Below are positions 1-8,234 of a stretch of DNA of 25,346 nucleotides, piece by piece; the stretch's first letter is position 1; each line of letters begins with the position of its first letter. Source of the DNA: SZUA-442 sp051011415 (lineage in GTDB: Bacteria > Actinomycetota > Acidimicrobiia > Spongiisociales > UBA5794). Location: positions 1-25,346 of the forward strand of contig JBPCTY010000179.1 in assembly GCA_051011415.1 (NCBI GenBank), given 5' to 3'. A program made the translations under genes and the position numbers. The notes under the pieces were generated by a model. It did not search any database. It was not told where the DNA came from and saw nothing but the letters and a program-made list of their open reading frames with translations.

Positions 1-2
1 TC

Positions 3-614
3 CGATGGCTCTTTGAGTCCGATGCCGATCTCATCATCGTGTCGGGAGTCACCGCATCGCGGGTGGAACCGCTGATCGTCGAGGGGTCACCATATGTGAT
101 GCTCGTTCAGCCCGGAACCGATCGGACGGGCACGGTTGTGGTCGGCAAGGGTGAGTTCAACGTGACACAGGCGAGATCAGAGGCCACAGGGCAGGTTGTC
201 GTTGCGGTTTCCGTTCCAACGGATTCGTCCACAGTCGACGTCGTAACCACTTGGGGCCTGATTGGATCGAGCAGTGAACGAGCCGATCTCCTCGAGGAAC
301 GTATTGCGCTGCTCACGGAAGTCACGGCGCAGCAGTCTGACCGGGTTGCTATTATCGGAAATCTCGGCGCCACGAGGTGGACAAAAGCCATGCGTGACCT
401 GAGAGGCGATCTCGGCCTGAGAGATGCGATGGAGGGGCGGGGCTACCTGTCGACGTCACCTGTCTCTGACTTTCCATTGATCGGCGGGTGGATCGGAATC
501 CCCATCGACGTCGTGCTGATGTCTGACGGAGTTACGCCGCTTTCGCTCACCACTGGTCCGGATATCGGCGCTAACCATCTCCCTGTATCTGTGATCATCG
601 GGCCCACCGACTAG
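3..614 (+). CDS. Endonuclease/exonuclease/phosphatase-fold protein, C-terminal part, probable pseudoenzyme (partial)
   Basis: The reading frame is open from the first bases of the window, so the N-terminus lies outside; a GTG at 39 is internal. About 203 residues are visible. The order of elements follows the EEP (DNase I-like, YafD-type) fold: a segment where family members carry a catalytic Glu, then a strand matching the 'HP' region, then VAIIGNLGATRWTKAMRDL where the family has GDFNATPWS, then a helix LRDAMEGRGY, then PIDVVLMSDG where the family has IDHVL, and GANHLPVSVII at the end where the family has SDHLPV. Family membership is inferred from this colinear pattern. The usual Asp/Asn of GDFN, the His of IDH and the Asp of SDH are replaced (GNLG, IDV, ANH), so hydrolase activity seems unlikely. 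It lies 39 bp upstream of the M3 peptidase on the same strand. No membrane segment is visible in this part. Confidence 0.6.
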   Translation, partial: RWLFESDADLIIVSGVTASRVEPLIVEGSPYVMLVQPGTDRTGTVVVGKGEFNVTQARSEATGQVVVAVSVPTDSSTVDVVTTWGLIGSSSERADLLEERIALLTEVTAQQSDRVAIIGNLGATRWTKAMRDLRGDLGLRDAMEGRGYLSTSPVSDFPLIGGWIGIPIDVVLMSDGVTPLSLTTGPDIGANHLPVSVIIGPTD

Positions 615-653
615 CAGCTGAGTTCGAATCCCTCGGTCGGTACGCTTTTGTCC

Positions 654-2585
654 ATGACATACGACCTTTCTCGCGCCACACCCGAATCCATCGAAGCTGC
701 AACCGCCACGGCGATCGCTCGGGCGGATGCACTCGTCGACGAAGCCGTGTCAGGCACCGGTTCCAGCTTCGCAGAACGCATCGCACCGCTCGATCGCGCC
801 GCCGGCTTGATCCAAGACGCATCCGGCTACGGCCCGTTCCTGACTCACTTCCACACCGAAAAGGCAGTCCGTGACGCTGGCAACGACGCCAGCCAGAAGC
901 TGTCAACATGGTCCACCGACCTTGTGGCAAGACGCGATGTGTACGACGCGGTCAATGCCGTTGACATCGATGACCTGGAGGGACTTGAGCGGAAGTCCGC
1001 TGACGAGTGGGTGCGAGATCTCCACCGCGCCGGCCACCAACTCGCAGCTTCGGACCGGGAACAGGTCCAGAAGCTCAGGCAGCGTCTCGTGGAGATCGAG
1101 ATCGAGTTCTCGACAAACATCGCTGAGTACGAGGATCATCTCGACGTACCGATCGAAGATCTCAACGGCCTCCCGGACAGCTACATCGCCAGTCTGGAGG
1201 ACGGCGAAGAGGCCACGAAGCGGGTCACACTCGACTACCCCGCATACGTACCTTTCATGGACCAGGCACGAAGCCGAGGACACCGCGAAGCACTGCGATT
1301 CAAGTATCAGAACAGATCCGTCGATCTGAATCGCCCTCTCCTCGAAGAGGCAATCCGTATCCGGTCTGAAATCGCTGCGATTCTCGGCTACCGCGACTGG
1401 GCCGAGTATGCGATGGAGCCAAAGATGGCTGACCCTGAGAGAGTCGCCGATCTCTACTCATCCATCATTCCGGGACTCACTGACCTCGGGCTTGCCGAGA
1501 GACAGGCGCTCACCGAGCTTCTTCACGAGGATGTCGAGGGTGACCTCGAGACATGGGACTGGCGCTACTACCACACCATCCAGCAGCGTCGTGAGTACGG
1601 CATCGACCAGAACGAGATCGCCGAGTATTTTCCACTGGATCTTGTGGTTCAGGGGATGCTCGACGTCACTGGCGACGTGCTTGGCTTGACCTACACACAG
1701 CTCGAGGATGTCCCTACCTGGCACGAGGACGTGCTGACCTATCACATCAGCGACACAGCGTCAGGCGAGGCCATCGCCACCTTTCACCTCGACCTCCACC
1801 CGAGGGATGGCAAGTTCACCCACGCCGCCTGCTGGTGCCCCGTTGTACGTTCCAGAGATGAAGACGGAACGCTCCGGCTCCCGGTAGCAGCCGTTGCAGC
1901 CAACTTCACAAAGCCGTCAGACGACGCACCCTCGTTGCTCAAACACGACGAGGCAGTGACGCTGTGGCACGAGTTCGGGCATGTACTCCACGCATGTATC
2001 ACAGAGATCGATGTGCAACGGTTTGCGGGATACGACACCGAATGGGACTTCGTTGAGGCACCTTCGCAGATCATGGAGAACTGGATGTGGGATGCAACGG
2101 TTCTTGCCCGCTTTGCCAGGCACTACGAGACCGGGGAGCCCATACCGGAAGACATGGTGACAGCCCTCGTCGCTGCAAGGGACCAGAACATCGGGCTGTT
2201 CAATCTGCGTCAGGTGTTTCTTGGGCAGTACGACCTGAAGATGCACACCGCTGGCCCTGCTCCCGACCTTGAGGCCCTCCACGACGAGGCCCATGCGTAC
2301 TCGCTTCTCCCGGATCAGAGCGGCACGTTCATGGCGGCGGCCTTCGGCCATCTCATGGGCGGCTATGACGCCGGCTACTACGGGTACATGTGGGCCCATG
2401 TCTACGGCGACGACATGTTCTCCGTGTTTGAGAGCGAAGGCATTCTGTCACCCGAGGTCGGACGCAGATACCGGAGCGAGGTGCTTGCGATGGGCTCGTC
2501 ACGGGACGCTTGGGATCATCTCCAGGCATTCCTCGGGCGGGAGCCGAACGCCGACGCCTTCCTCAACAAGATGGGTATCAGCTAG
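654..2585 (+). CDS. M3-family zinc oligopeptidase (thimet oligopeptidase/PrlC-like)
   Basis: A 643-residue cytosolic metallopeptidase expected to cleave short peptides. The zinc site is clear: HEFGH begins at residue 439 (codon at 1968), and the third ligand Glu sits 29 residues after the first His in DFVEAPSQIMENW, the same spacing as in thimet oligopeptidase. The C-terminal part has the substrate-loop sequence GGYDAGYYGYMWAHVYGDD typical of M3. Length fits the family (about 600-700 aa), and no signal peptide is present. I chose the ATG at 654. A TTG two codons upstream (648) is possible; neither has a convincing Shine-Dalgarno. The gene ends 7 bp before the stop of the opposite-strand SDR gene. 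The exact family name (PepF, OpdA or Dcp-like) cannot be settled by eye. Confidence 0.93.
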   Translation: MTYDLSRATPESIEAATATAIARADALVDEAVSGTGSSFAERIAPLDRAAGLIQDASGYGPFLTHFHTEKAVRDAGNDASQKLSTWSTDLVARRDVYDAVNAVDIDDLEGLERKSADEWVRDLHRAGHQLAASDREQVQKLRQRLVEIEIEFSTNIAEYEDHLDVPIEDLNGLPDSYIASLEDGEEATKRVTLDYPAYVPFMDQARSRGHREALRFKYQNRSVDLNRPLLEEAIRIRSEIAAILGYRDWAEYAMEPKMADPERVADLYSSIIPGLTDLGLAERQALTELLHEDVEGDLETWDWRYYHTIQQRREYGIDQNEIAEYFPLDLVVQGMLDVTGDVLGLTYTQLEDVPTWHEDVLTYHISDTASGEAIATFHLDLHPRDGKFTHAACWCPVVRSRDEDGTLRLPVAAVAANFTKPSDDAPSLLKHDEAVTLWHEFGHVLHACITEIDVQRFAGYDTEWDFVEAPSQIMENWMWDATVLARFARHYETGEPIPEDMVTALVAARDQNIGLFNLRQVFLGQYDLKMHTAGPAPDLEALHDEAHAYSLLPDQSGTFMAAAFGHLMGGYDAGYYGYMWAHVYGDDMFSVFESEGILSPEVGRRYRSEVLAMGSSRDAWDHLQAFLGREPNADAFLNKMGIS

Positions 2586-2592
2586 CCCGTCG

Positions 2593-3378
2593 CTAGACGA
2601 CAGATCTGATCGCTCCACCGTCAACTTGGAGTGTCGCACCAGTGATGTACGACGCAGCGTCGGATACCAGAAAGACTGCAGCTGCAGCGAACTCTTCGGG
2701 TTCGCCGTAGCGGCCGAGCGGGATCGTCGCTGCCGTCGCCGATCGAACCTCTTCCAGTGAGGAACCAGTTCGGTCTGCCCGAGCCGTGTCCAGCTCGGTG
2801 ACCCTCTCGGTCGATATGCGCCCGGGGATCAGATGATTCACACGGATGCCGGCCTCTGCCCAATCGCGAGACAGCATCTTGGCGAGCGCTGCGACGCCTG
2901 GCCGAAAGACGCTCGACATCGACAGCACAGAGAGTGGCTCTCTCACCGAGGATGAGCTCATGTAGAGAATGCTCGACCCCTTGGACAGATGTGGCTTGGA
3001 GGCGGATGCGAAGGTCATCGCACTTCGGAGCACAAGGGCATAGGCAGCGTCCCATTCGGATGCCCCCGTCTCATCAAACGTTCCCGGAGGCGGCCCACCT
3101 GCGTTCGGAACGACAATGTCGAGACCTCCCAATCGGTCAGCTGCCGCGTCGATCCACCCTGTGATGGCAGCGGAATCTGTGACGTCGACCTCCACTCCCC
3201 TGACGTCAGCACCGGTCTCGGCGGCGATGCCGTCTGCCGTCGCACCGGCAGCCTCCTCGGAACGGGAGCAAATCTCCACGGCACATCCCTCCGCGGCCAA
3301 CGCGTGAGCGACTGCTGCGCCAAGCCCACGGCTTGCCGCCGCGACGACGGCACCCTTTCCTTCAAGCTGAAGATCCAT
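2593..3378 (-). CDS. Atypical short-chain dehydrogenase/reductase-family protein
   Basis: A 261-aa Rossmann-fold protein of classical SDR length. The glycine-rich nucleotide loop is AASRGLG (residues 14-20), the NAG motif is PNAGG (91-95), the Ser-rich strand is YMSSSSV (139-145), and the C-terminal VDGG precedes the end, as in FabG-like proteins. The catalytic YxxxK is absent. Aligning FRPGVAALAKMLS with the usual YxxxKAGVxxLTKSLA places Ser155 at the Tyr position and Arg159 at the Lys position. Divergent SDRs with this kind of substitution exist, often annotated as 3-oxoacyl-ACP reductase, but their reaction is not obvious. The gene is 60 bp downstream of menE on the same strand and could be co-transcribed. 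The ATG at 3378 is preceded only by a weak AAGG. Substrate unknown. Confidence 0.88.
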   Translation of the reverse strand: MDLQLEGKGAVVAAASRGLGAAVAHALAAEGCAVEICSRSEEAAGATADGIAAETGADVRGVEVDVTDSAAITGWIDAAADRLGGLDIVVPNAGGPPPGTFDETGASEWDAAYALVLRSAMTFASASKPHLSKGSSILYMSSSSVREPLSVLSMSSVFRPGVAALAKMLSRDWAEAGIRVNHLIPGRISTERVTELDTARADRTGSSLEEVRSATAATIPLGRYGEPEEFAAAAVFLVSDAASYITGATLQVDGGAIRSVV

Positions 3379-3438
3379 GCCGAGACCTTAGGTTGATCCC
3401 TCAGCCACTTACGCCGGTCCGACGGATGTCGAGACGAT

Positions 3439-4698
3439 TCAGCGTTCGAACGCCCTACGGACGGCGACAATGTCGTGCTTGCCGTTCGAGAGCAACGGGA
3501 GGTCGCCACGCGTCAACCAGCTTCGCGGAACTTCTGCGTCATCAAGCTCACCCGACATGATGCGCCGAAGCTCGGCAATGCCAAGATCGGTTGCGACCAT
3601 CGCACACACGCGTTGACCCCACTCTTCATCACCAATTGCCACGACCACCGCATCCCTGACGTCTTCGATCGAGCACAGCGCGTCTTCGATATGACGCAAC
3701 GAAACGTTGACGCCGCCGGTGATCACCGTGTCGTCGAGACGACCAGCCACCGTGAGACCTCCTTGATCGTCGAACCAGCCCACGTCGGATGTCTGGAAGG
3801 GCCCCTCACGGATTGGACCGTTCAGGTATCCGTCGAACACCGTCGGACCATCGATGGAGATGGCGACTGGGTTCTGAGGCGTACCTCCCGGTGCCGTCGC
3901 GATGGTTCCTTCAAGCGGGTGACCGACATAACCGGCATGCCGCGACGGTTCGCCCGGCACGACAGATGCAACCTGCGAAGCGGCCTCAGTCATGCCAAAG
4001 GTCTGTACCAACAGCACGTCGTGAGACGTCGCGCTTTCGAGCAACGAGCGGGTGGTCGATGCCCCGCCCGTCAGCACCCAGCGAAGCTGTGCGAGTCCAT
4101 CAGGGTTGCTAGCAAGCAGCCGATGAACCATCGTTGGAACCATCGATGCGGTCGTCGGTTTCAGATCGTCGATGATGCCACCAATGGCTCCGTCGAACGG
4201 TGCAACGACGGCACATCCACCTGCCTCGAACGACCGAAAGAGCACAGAAAGCCCTCCGATGTGGTTGAACGGCAAACACGCGAGCCAGCGGTCGTCGTAA
4301 CCGGTGCCGAGCCTCATCCGTGATGCTGCTGCTGACGACGAGATATTGGCCATGGTGAGGGGCACCACCTTCTGCGTCCCAGACGACCCCGAGGTGCGAA
4401 GAGCGAGGATGTGGCCTTCTCTCGGCCGACCCGTCGGTTGCGCGATCGGCGCCGCCACGGGCATCGCACAGCCCCCAGCAACCTGTGTCGCAAGAATCTC
4501 GACAATCGATGCCAGATCGTTGCGAACAACGATTGCGGTGACGACATCGCCCGGCGCATCGATGGACTCGACCCGTCTTCGGACGAGTACAGCCAGTTGT
4601 GCGTACGACACCTCGCCGTCTGCGAGAGAAAGGGCAGGGGCGTCGGGCGTCTCAGATGCATGCATCTCGACCCAGGTTGCAGGGGTAACGGGAACCAT
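3439..4698 (-). CDS. menE: o-Succinylbenzoate-CoA ligase (MenE)
   Basis: A 419-aa ANL-superfamily adenylating enzyme. MenE activates o-succinylbenzoate with ATP and CoA, producing the substrate of MenB. Visible motifs are the AMP-binding loop TSGSSGTQK (residues 102-110), VLTGGAS, QTFGMTEAAS (the GMTE adenine/ribose motif), VAGRLDDTVITGGVNVS (the hinge and A8 region), and the catalytic Lys407 in SNGKHDIVAV near the C-terminus. The protein is shorter than general acyl-CoA ligases (about 500 aa) and close to MenE length. Context is decisive: it diverges from menB with only 42 bp between the starts, and menA, menD and menF follow. The ATG at 4698 sits directly behind GTGAGGG with almost no spacer; a GATACT hexamer 10 nt upstream could make the message near-leaderless, which is speculative. 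Confidence 0.92.
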   Translation of the reverse strand: MVPVTPATWVEMHASETPDAPALSLADGEVSYAQLAVLVRRRVESIDAPGDVVTAIVVRNDLASIVEILATQVAGGCAMPVAAPIAQPTGRPREGHILALRTSGSSGTQKVVPLTMANISSSAAASRMRLGTGYDDRWLACLPFNHIGGLSVLFRSFEAGGCAVVAPFDGAIGGIIDDLKPTTASMVPTMVHRLLASNPDGLAQLRWVLTGGASTTRSLLESATSHDVLLVQTFGMTEAASQVASVVPGEPSRHAGYVGHPLEGTIATAPGGTPQNPVAISIDGPTVFDGYLNGPIREGPFQTSDVGWFDDQGGLTVAGRLDDTVITGGVNVSLRHIEDALCSIEDVRDAVVVAIGDEEWGQRVCAMVATDLGIAELRRIMSGELDDAEVPRSWLTRGDLPLLSNGKHDIVAVRRAFER

Positions 4699-4740
4699 CC
4701 CTCACTACAGTATCGCCGGCAGCATCGCACCGGAGGGCAC

Positions 4741-5631
4741 GTGGTTTCCGACATCTTCGACCCGACAGCATGGGAGCAGGTACCCGGCTTCGACCTCACC
4801 GATATCACCTACCACCGGGCAAAGGATGTGGGTGCGGTTCGAGTCGCGTTCAACCGCCCAGAGGTTCGCAACGCATTCCGGCCTCATACGGTCGACGAGT
4901 TGTACCAAGTGCTGGACCACGCACGCATGACTTCTGATGTTGGGTGTGTGTTGCTGACCGGCAACGGTCCGTCACCGAAGGACGGCGGCTGGGCGTTCTG
5001 CTCCGGCGGCGATCAGCGCATCCGAGGCAAAGACGGCTACAAGTACGAGGGCGACGAGGGTCTTGACCCCGGTCGACTTGGCAGACTGCACATCCTTGAG
5101 GTCCAGCGACTGATCCGGTTCATGCCAAAGGTGGTTATTGCAGTTGTTCCGGGATGGGCAGTCGGTGGCGGTCACAGCCTTCATGTTGTCTGCGATCTCA
5201 CCCTGGCGTCACAAGAACACGCTGTCTTCAAGCAGACCGACGCAGATGTTGCCAGTTTCGACGGCGGGTACGGCTCTGCGCTCCTCGCTCGACAGGTCGG
5301 ACAGAAGCGAGCGAGGGAGATCTTCTTCCTTGGTCACAACTACAGCGCACAGGAAGCCGTAGACATGGGAATGGCCAACGCAGCAGTTCCGCACGAGACA
5401 CTCGAGACCGTTGCTCTGGAGTGGGCGCGGGACATCACCGCTAAGAGCCCAACCGCACAGAAGATGCTGAAGTATGCGTTCAACCTTCCTGACGACGGCA
5501 TGGTTGGCCAGCAGCTCTTTGCAGGCGAAGCGACCCGTCTCGCATATGGAACGGACGAGGCCCAGGAAGGCAGGGACGCCTTCCTCGAAAAGCGGGATCA
5601 GGACTACTCAGGTTTCCCTTGGCAGTATTGA
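4741..5631 (+). CDS. menB: 1,4-Dihydroxy-2-naphthoyl-CoA synthase (MenB)
   Basis: A 296-aa crotonase-fold enzyme that cyclises o-succinylbenzoyl-CoA. Diagnostic MenB sequences are FCSGGDQRIRG (residues 87-97, oxyanion hole and substrate loop), GWAVGGGHSLHVVCDLTLAS (138-157), SFDGGYGSALLARQVGQKRAREIFFLG (172-198), and the family C-terminus with EGRDAFLEKRDQDYSGFPWQY. The sequence QTDADV carries an Asp (about residue 167) where E. coli MenB has Gly in QTG. This matches the Asp-containing, bicarbonate-independent class typified by the mycobacterial enzyme. The frame is open far upstream into menE, so the start is chosen at GTG 4741, behind GGAGGG (4732-4737). The spacer is short (3-4 nt), so this start is probable rather than certain. 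Only 4 bp separate its stop from menA. Confidence 0.95.
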   Translation: MVSDIFDPTAWEQVPGFDLTDITYHRAKDVGAVRVAFNRPEVRNAFRPHTVDELYQVLDHARMTSDVGCVLLTGNGPSPKDGGWAFCSGGDQRIRGKDGYKYEGDEGLDPGRLGRLHILEVQRLIRFMPKVVIAVVPGWAVGGGHSLHVVCDLTLASQEHAVFKQTDADVASFDGGYGSALLARQVGQKRAREIFFLGHNYSAQEAVDMGMANAAVPHETLETVALEWARDITAKSPTAQKMLKYAFNLPDDGMVGQQLFAGEATRLAYGTDEAQEGRDAFLEKRDQDYSGFPWQY

Positions 5632-5635
5632 GTCC

Positions 5636-6541
5636 GTGAGCAATCCACCGCAGAACCCGTGGCTTCTCGCTGCGCGACCGGCAACACTGCCCGCATCGCT
5701 TGCGCCGGTTCTGGTTGGCGCATCGAGTGCGTGGGCAGATGATGTATTTGCGATGCTTCCATTCATCGTGGTGATCTTCACGGCGCTGGCGCTCCAGGTT
5801 GCCGTCAACTACGCCAACGATCTCGCCGATGCGCAGAAGGGTGCTGACACCGATGCGCGTATCGGACCGCAGCGGGCCGTGGCAAGCGGGCTCATCTCGC
5901 CAAGCGGTATGAAGAAGGGAATGGCCGTTGCCTTTGGGCTCGCCGCTCTCGGTGGCGTCTACCTGATCTGGTACGCCGGATGGCCCATCCTGATAATCGG
6001 TGTGCTGAGCATCATCGCTGCGCTCGGCTACACAAACGGACCTGTTCCCTACGGCTACTACGGACTCGGAGAGGTCTTCGTGTTCATCTTCTTCGGTCTG
6101 ATCGCGACCGCTGGGACGAGATATGTATTCAGCCCATCGGTTCCATCGGCCGTTTGGACGGCAGGTGTTGTCATGGGTTTGCTTGCCGCAGCCATCCTGG
6201 AAGTGAACAACATCAGGGACATCGATACCGACCGTGAAGCTGGCAAGCGCACGCTTGCCGTGCTGATCGGACGCGAGAACGCGCGGAAGCTCTTCGCCGC
6301 CACTGTCTTCGGTGCCTTCGTTGTCATCGCATTCGGAGCATTGGTTGGCCTCATGCCCTTCACTGCAATGTTCGCCTTGATCGTCGCACCACTCGGAGTT
6401 CCCCTCGTCCGCACCGTGTTCGAAGAGACCGAGGGGCCACCACTCATTGGAGTGCTCAAGGGGACTGCACAACTTCAGCTGTTCACAGGACTCTTGCTTG
6501 CACTCGGATTCGCATTCGACCTCAGCGGCCCTGCGGCATGA
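5636..6541 (+). CDS. menA: 1,4-Dihydroxy-2-naphthoate polyprenyltransferase (MenA)
   Basis: A 301-aa integral-membrane UbiA-superfamily prenyltransferase that attaches the isoprenoid tail to DHNA. The first Asp-rich motif and its partner are NDLADAQKGADTDARIGPQR (residues 61-80), followed by AVASGLI. The second is NNIRDIDTDREAGKRTLAV (191-209). Both have the MenA-type spacing and the GPxRxVxSGL signature that separates MenA from UbiA. Between and after them are about eight hydrophobic segments. I chose GTG 5636 because the conserved NPWLLAARPATLPAS opening follows within a few residues and the start lies 4 bp after the menB stop, suggesting translational coupling. An upstream extension in the same frame runs inside menB and is not likely to be used. 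Confidence 0.95.
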   Translation: MSNPPQNPWLLAARPATLPASLAPVLVGASSAWADDVFAMLPFIVVIFTALALQVAVNYANDLADAQKGADTDARIGPQRAVASGLISPSGMKKGMAVAFGLAALGGVYLIWYAGWPILIIGVLSIIAALGYTNGPVPYGYYGLGEVFVFIFFGLIATAGTRYVFSPSVPSAVWTAGVVMGLLAAAILEVNNIRDIDTDREAGKRTLAVLIGRENARKLFAATVFGAFVVIAFGALVGLMPFTAMFALIVAPLGVPLVRTVFEETEGPPLIGVLKGTAQLQLFTGLLLALGFAFDLSGPAA

Positions 6542-6564
6542 TGGGGCATCGGTAGGATTCGCAG

Positions 6565-8229
6565 GTGGACGCCACAACAGATTCGGCTCGCTCCTGCTCC
6601 GACCTGGTCGGCGCCCTGGCAGATGCCGGCGTGACGCACGCCTTCGTCTCGCCGGGCTCCCGCAATACGCCCTTGACTCTGGCGGTTGCCGCCGAGCCCC
6701 GAATCACTGATCTGAGCATCAGAGATGAACGATCTGCGGGTTTCATCGCATTGGGGCTCGCAAAGGCGACAGGAACGCCGGCTGTCGTCATATGCACCTC
6801 CGGCTCGGCCGCGACCCACTACTACCCAGCCGTAGTGGAGGCAGATCAGTCAGCAACTCCCCTGATCATTCTTTCCGCCGACAGGCCCGTGCAGCTTCGC
6901 GGTACCGGTGCGCCTCAGACTCTCGACCAGACGGATTTGTACGGCACCCATGTCAAGACGTTCGTCGACCTCGACGCAACGTTCGACGGATCGGAAGCCG
7001 GAACACACCTGTTCTCAGATGCCACCACCGGTGTCGCAGGCCCGGTGCATGCGAACTTCCCATTCGACGAGCCACTGCTACCAAGCAAACCCGTAGGTCC
7101 TTCAGAATCAAGGACGTCGTTCGAACCGACACGCGATACCGCCCCCGCGCTTCCGAGTCTCGACGGTTTTGACAAGATTCTCTTTGTCGCAAGCGGTCGG
7201 CAATCGGAGAAGTTTGCCGCCGAACTTGAACGAGTGACGTCGTTGCTCCGCTCTCCGGCTGTGGTGGATGCACAGGTCACAGCTGGGGGAACCACGATTG
7301 TCGACAGCGCAGATCTCATTGCCGGGAGCGGGTATCTCGACCGACTGACACCCGATGTCGTTGTACGTCTTGGACCTCTTCCAACCTCCAAGGCGTTGTG
7401 GCAATGGCTTGATGCGCTCACTGTTCCTCAGTTTCTTGTCGACAACTCAAGGCTTGCCGATCCCCTCTCATCTGGTTCGGCAACACACATCGTGCACGAC
7501 CCCGCAGCCGTGCTTGCATCGACGAAAGTGACCGAACGGTCCAACCAGGAATACTTGGCAATGTGGCAGGCGGCCGACACTGTCGCCACAGCTGCGCTCA
7601 CCACATCGATGACCACCCTCCCATTTCCAAACGAGCCGGCAATTGCCAGGCAAGTGGCCATGTCGATCCAACCGGATGACATCCTGTGGCTGGCTTCGAG
7701 CATGCCGATCAGAGACGTGAACAGCTTTGCCCCCGGTCAGTCCGGTTCCCGAATCCTGTCCAATCGCGGGGTCAACGGCATTGACGGCAATATCTCGTCG
7801 GCAGTAGGCGCCGCCCTGGCAGCTCCGACGACGCTGCTGATCGGAGACATCGCGGCGCTCCACGACGTAAGCGCTCTCGCGGAAGCCGCTGCCCTCCAGG
7901 CCCCCCTGCGAATTGTCGTGGTCAACAACAACGGCGGGGGCATCTTCTCGTTCCTACCTCAAGCCACATCACCGGTCGTGGTCAACGAGGCGTACGAGAA
8001 GCATTGGGGGACACCGCATGGTCTGGCGCTGGTGCCGATTGCGTCGTCAATGGGAGTGGCATCGGCGAATGTCCACTCAGCGAGGGAACTCGATGACGTG
8101 CTGTCATCTCGCCCCGAAGGCGTGGAACTCATCGAGATCCGAACCGACCGTGATGCGAACGTGTCTCACCATGCGCACATCCGCACCGCTGTGGCGACCG
8201 CCCTCAGTTCGGCGGCCATCGGCGACTGA
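6565..8229 (+). CDS. menD: 2-Succinyl-5-enolpyruvyl-6-hydroxy-3-cyclohexene-1-carboxylate synthase (MenD)
   Basis: A 554-aa thiamine-diphosphate enzyme that joins isochorismate with 2-oxoglutarate. The N-terminal Pyr domain shows FVSPGSRNTPLTLA (27-40) and the ThDP-activating Glu55 in RDERSAGFIALG. It continues with TSGSAATHYYPAVVEA and ADRPVQLRGTGAPQTLDQ, all MenD signatures. The C-terminal PP domain has SNRGVNGIDGNISSAVG, the diphosphate/metal motif GDIAALHDVSAL, and VVVNNNGGGIFSFLPQ. Length equals that of characterised MenD (about 550). The GTG at 6565 follows GGTAGGA (6551-6557) at 7 nt. It lies 23 bp downstream of menA, completing a menB-menA-menD run. The stop codon is 5 bp from the stop of the opposite-strand menF. 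Confidence 0.96.
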   Translation: MDATTDSARSCSDLVGALADAGVTHAFVSPGSRNTPLTLAVAAEPRITDLSIRDERSAGFIALGLAKATGTPAVVICTSGSAATHYYPAVVEADQSATPLIILSADRPVQLRGTGAPQTLDQTDLYGTHVKTFVDLDATFDGSEAGTHLFSDATTGVAGPVHANFPFDEPLLPSKPVGPSESRTSFEPTRDTAPALPSLDGFDKILFVASGRQSEKFAAELERVTSLLRSPAVVDAQVTAGGTTIVDSADLIAGSGYLDRLTPDVVVRLGPLPTSKALWQWLDALTVPQFLVDNSRLADPLSSGSATHIVHDPAAVLASTKVTERSNQEYLAMWQAADTVATAALTTSMTTLPFPNEPAIARQVAMSIQPDDILWLASSMPIRDVNSFAPGQSGSRILSNRGVNGIDGNISSAVGAALAAPTTLLIGDIAALHDVSALAEAAALQAPLRIVVVNNNGGGIFSFLPQATSPVVVNEAYEKHWGTPHGLALVPIASSMGVASANVHSARELDDVLSSRPEGVELIEIRTDRDANVSHHAHIRTAVATALSSAAIGD

Positions 8230-8234
8230 CGAGG

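Noticed and set aside
3475..4323. Open frame of 282 codons on the plus strand opposite menE
   Set aside because: It overlaps a complete MenE with all adenylation motifs, and the product is Arg/His-rich with no domain or ribosome site.
4699..4740. Promoters in the menE/menB divergent gap
   Set aside because: A GATACT hexamer before menE is suggestive, but no matching -35 was found on either strand within the gap or the adjoining gene starts.
5480..6577. Open frame of 365 codons on the minus strand opposite menA
   Set aside because: It is a GC-rich antisense shadow of menA; the translation is hydrophilic and featureless, and MenA motifs on the plus strand are unambiguous.
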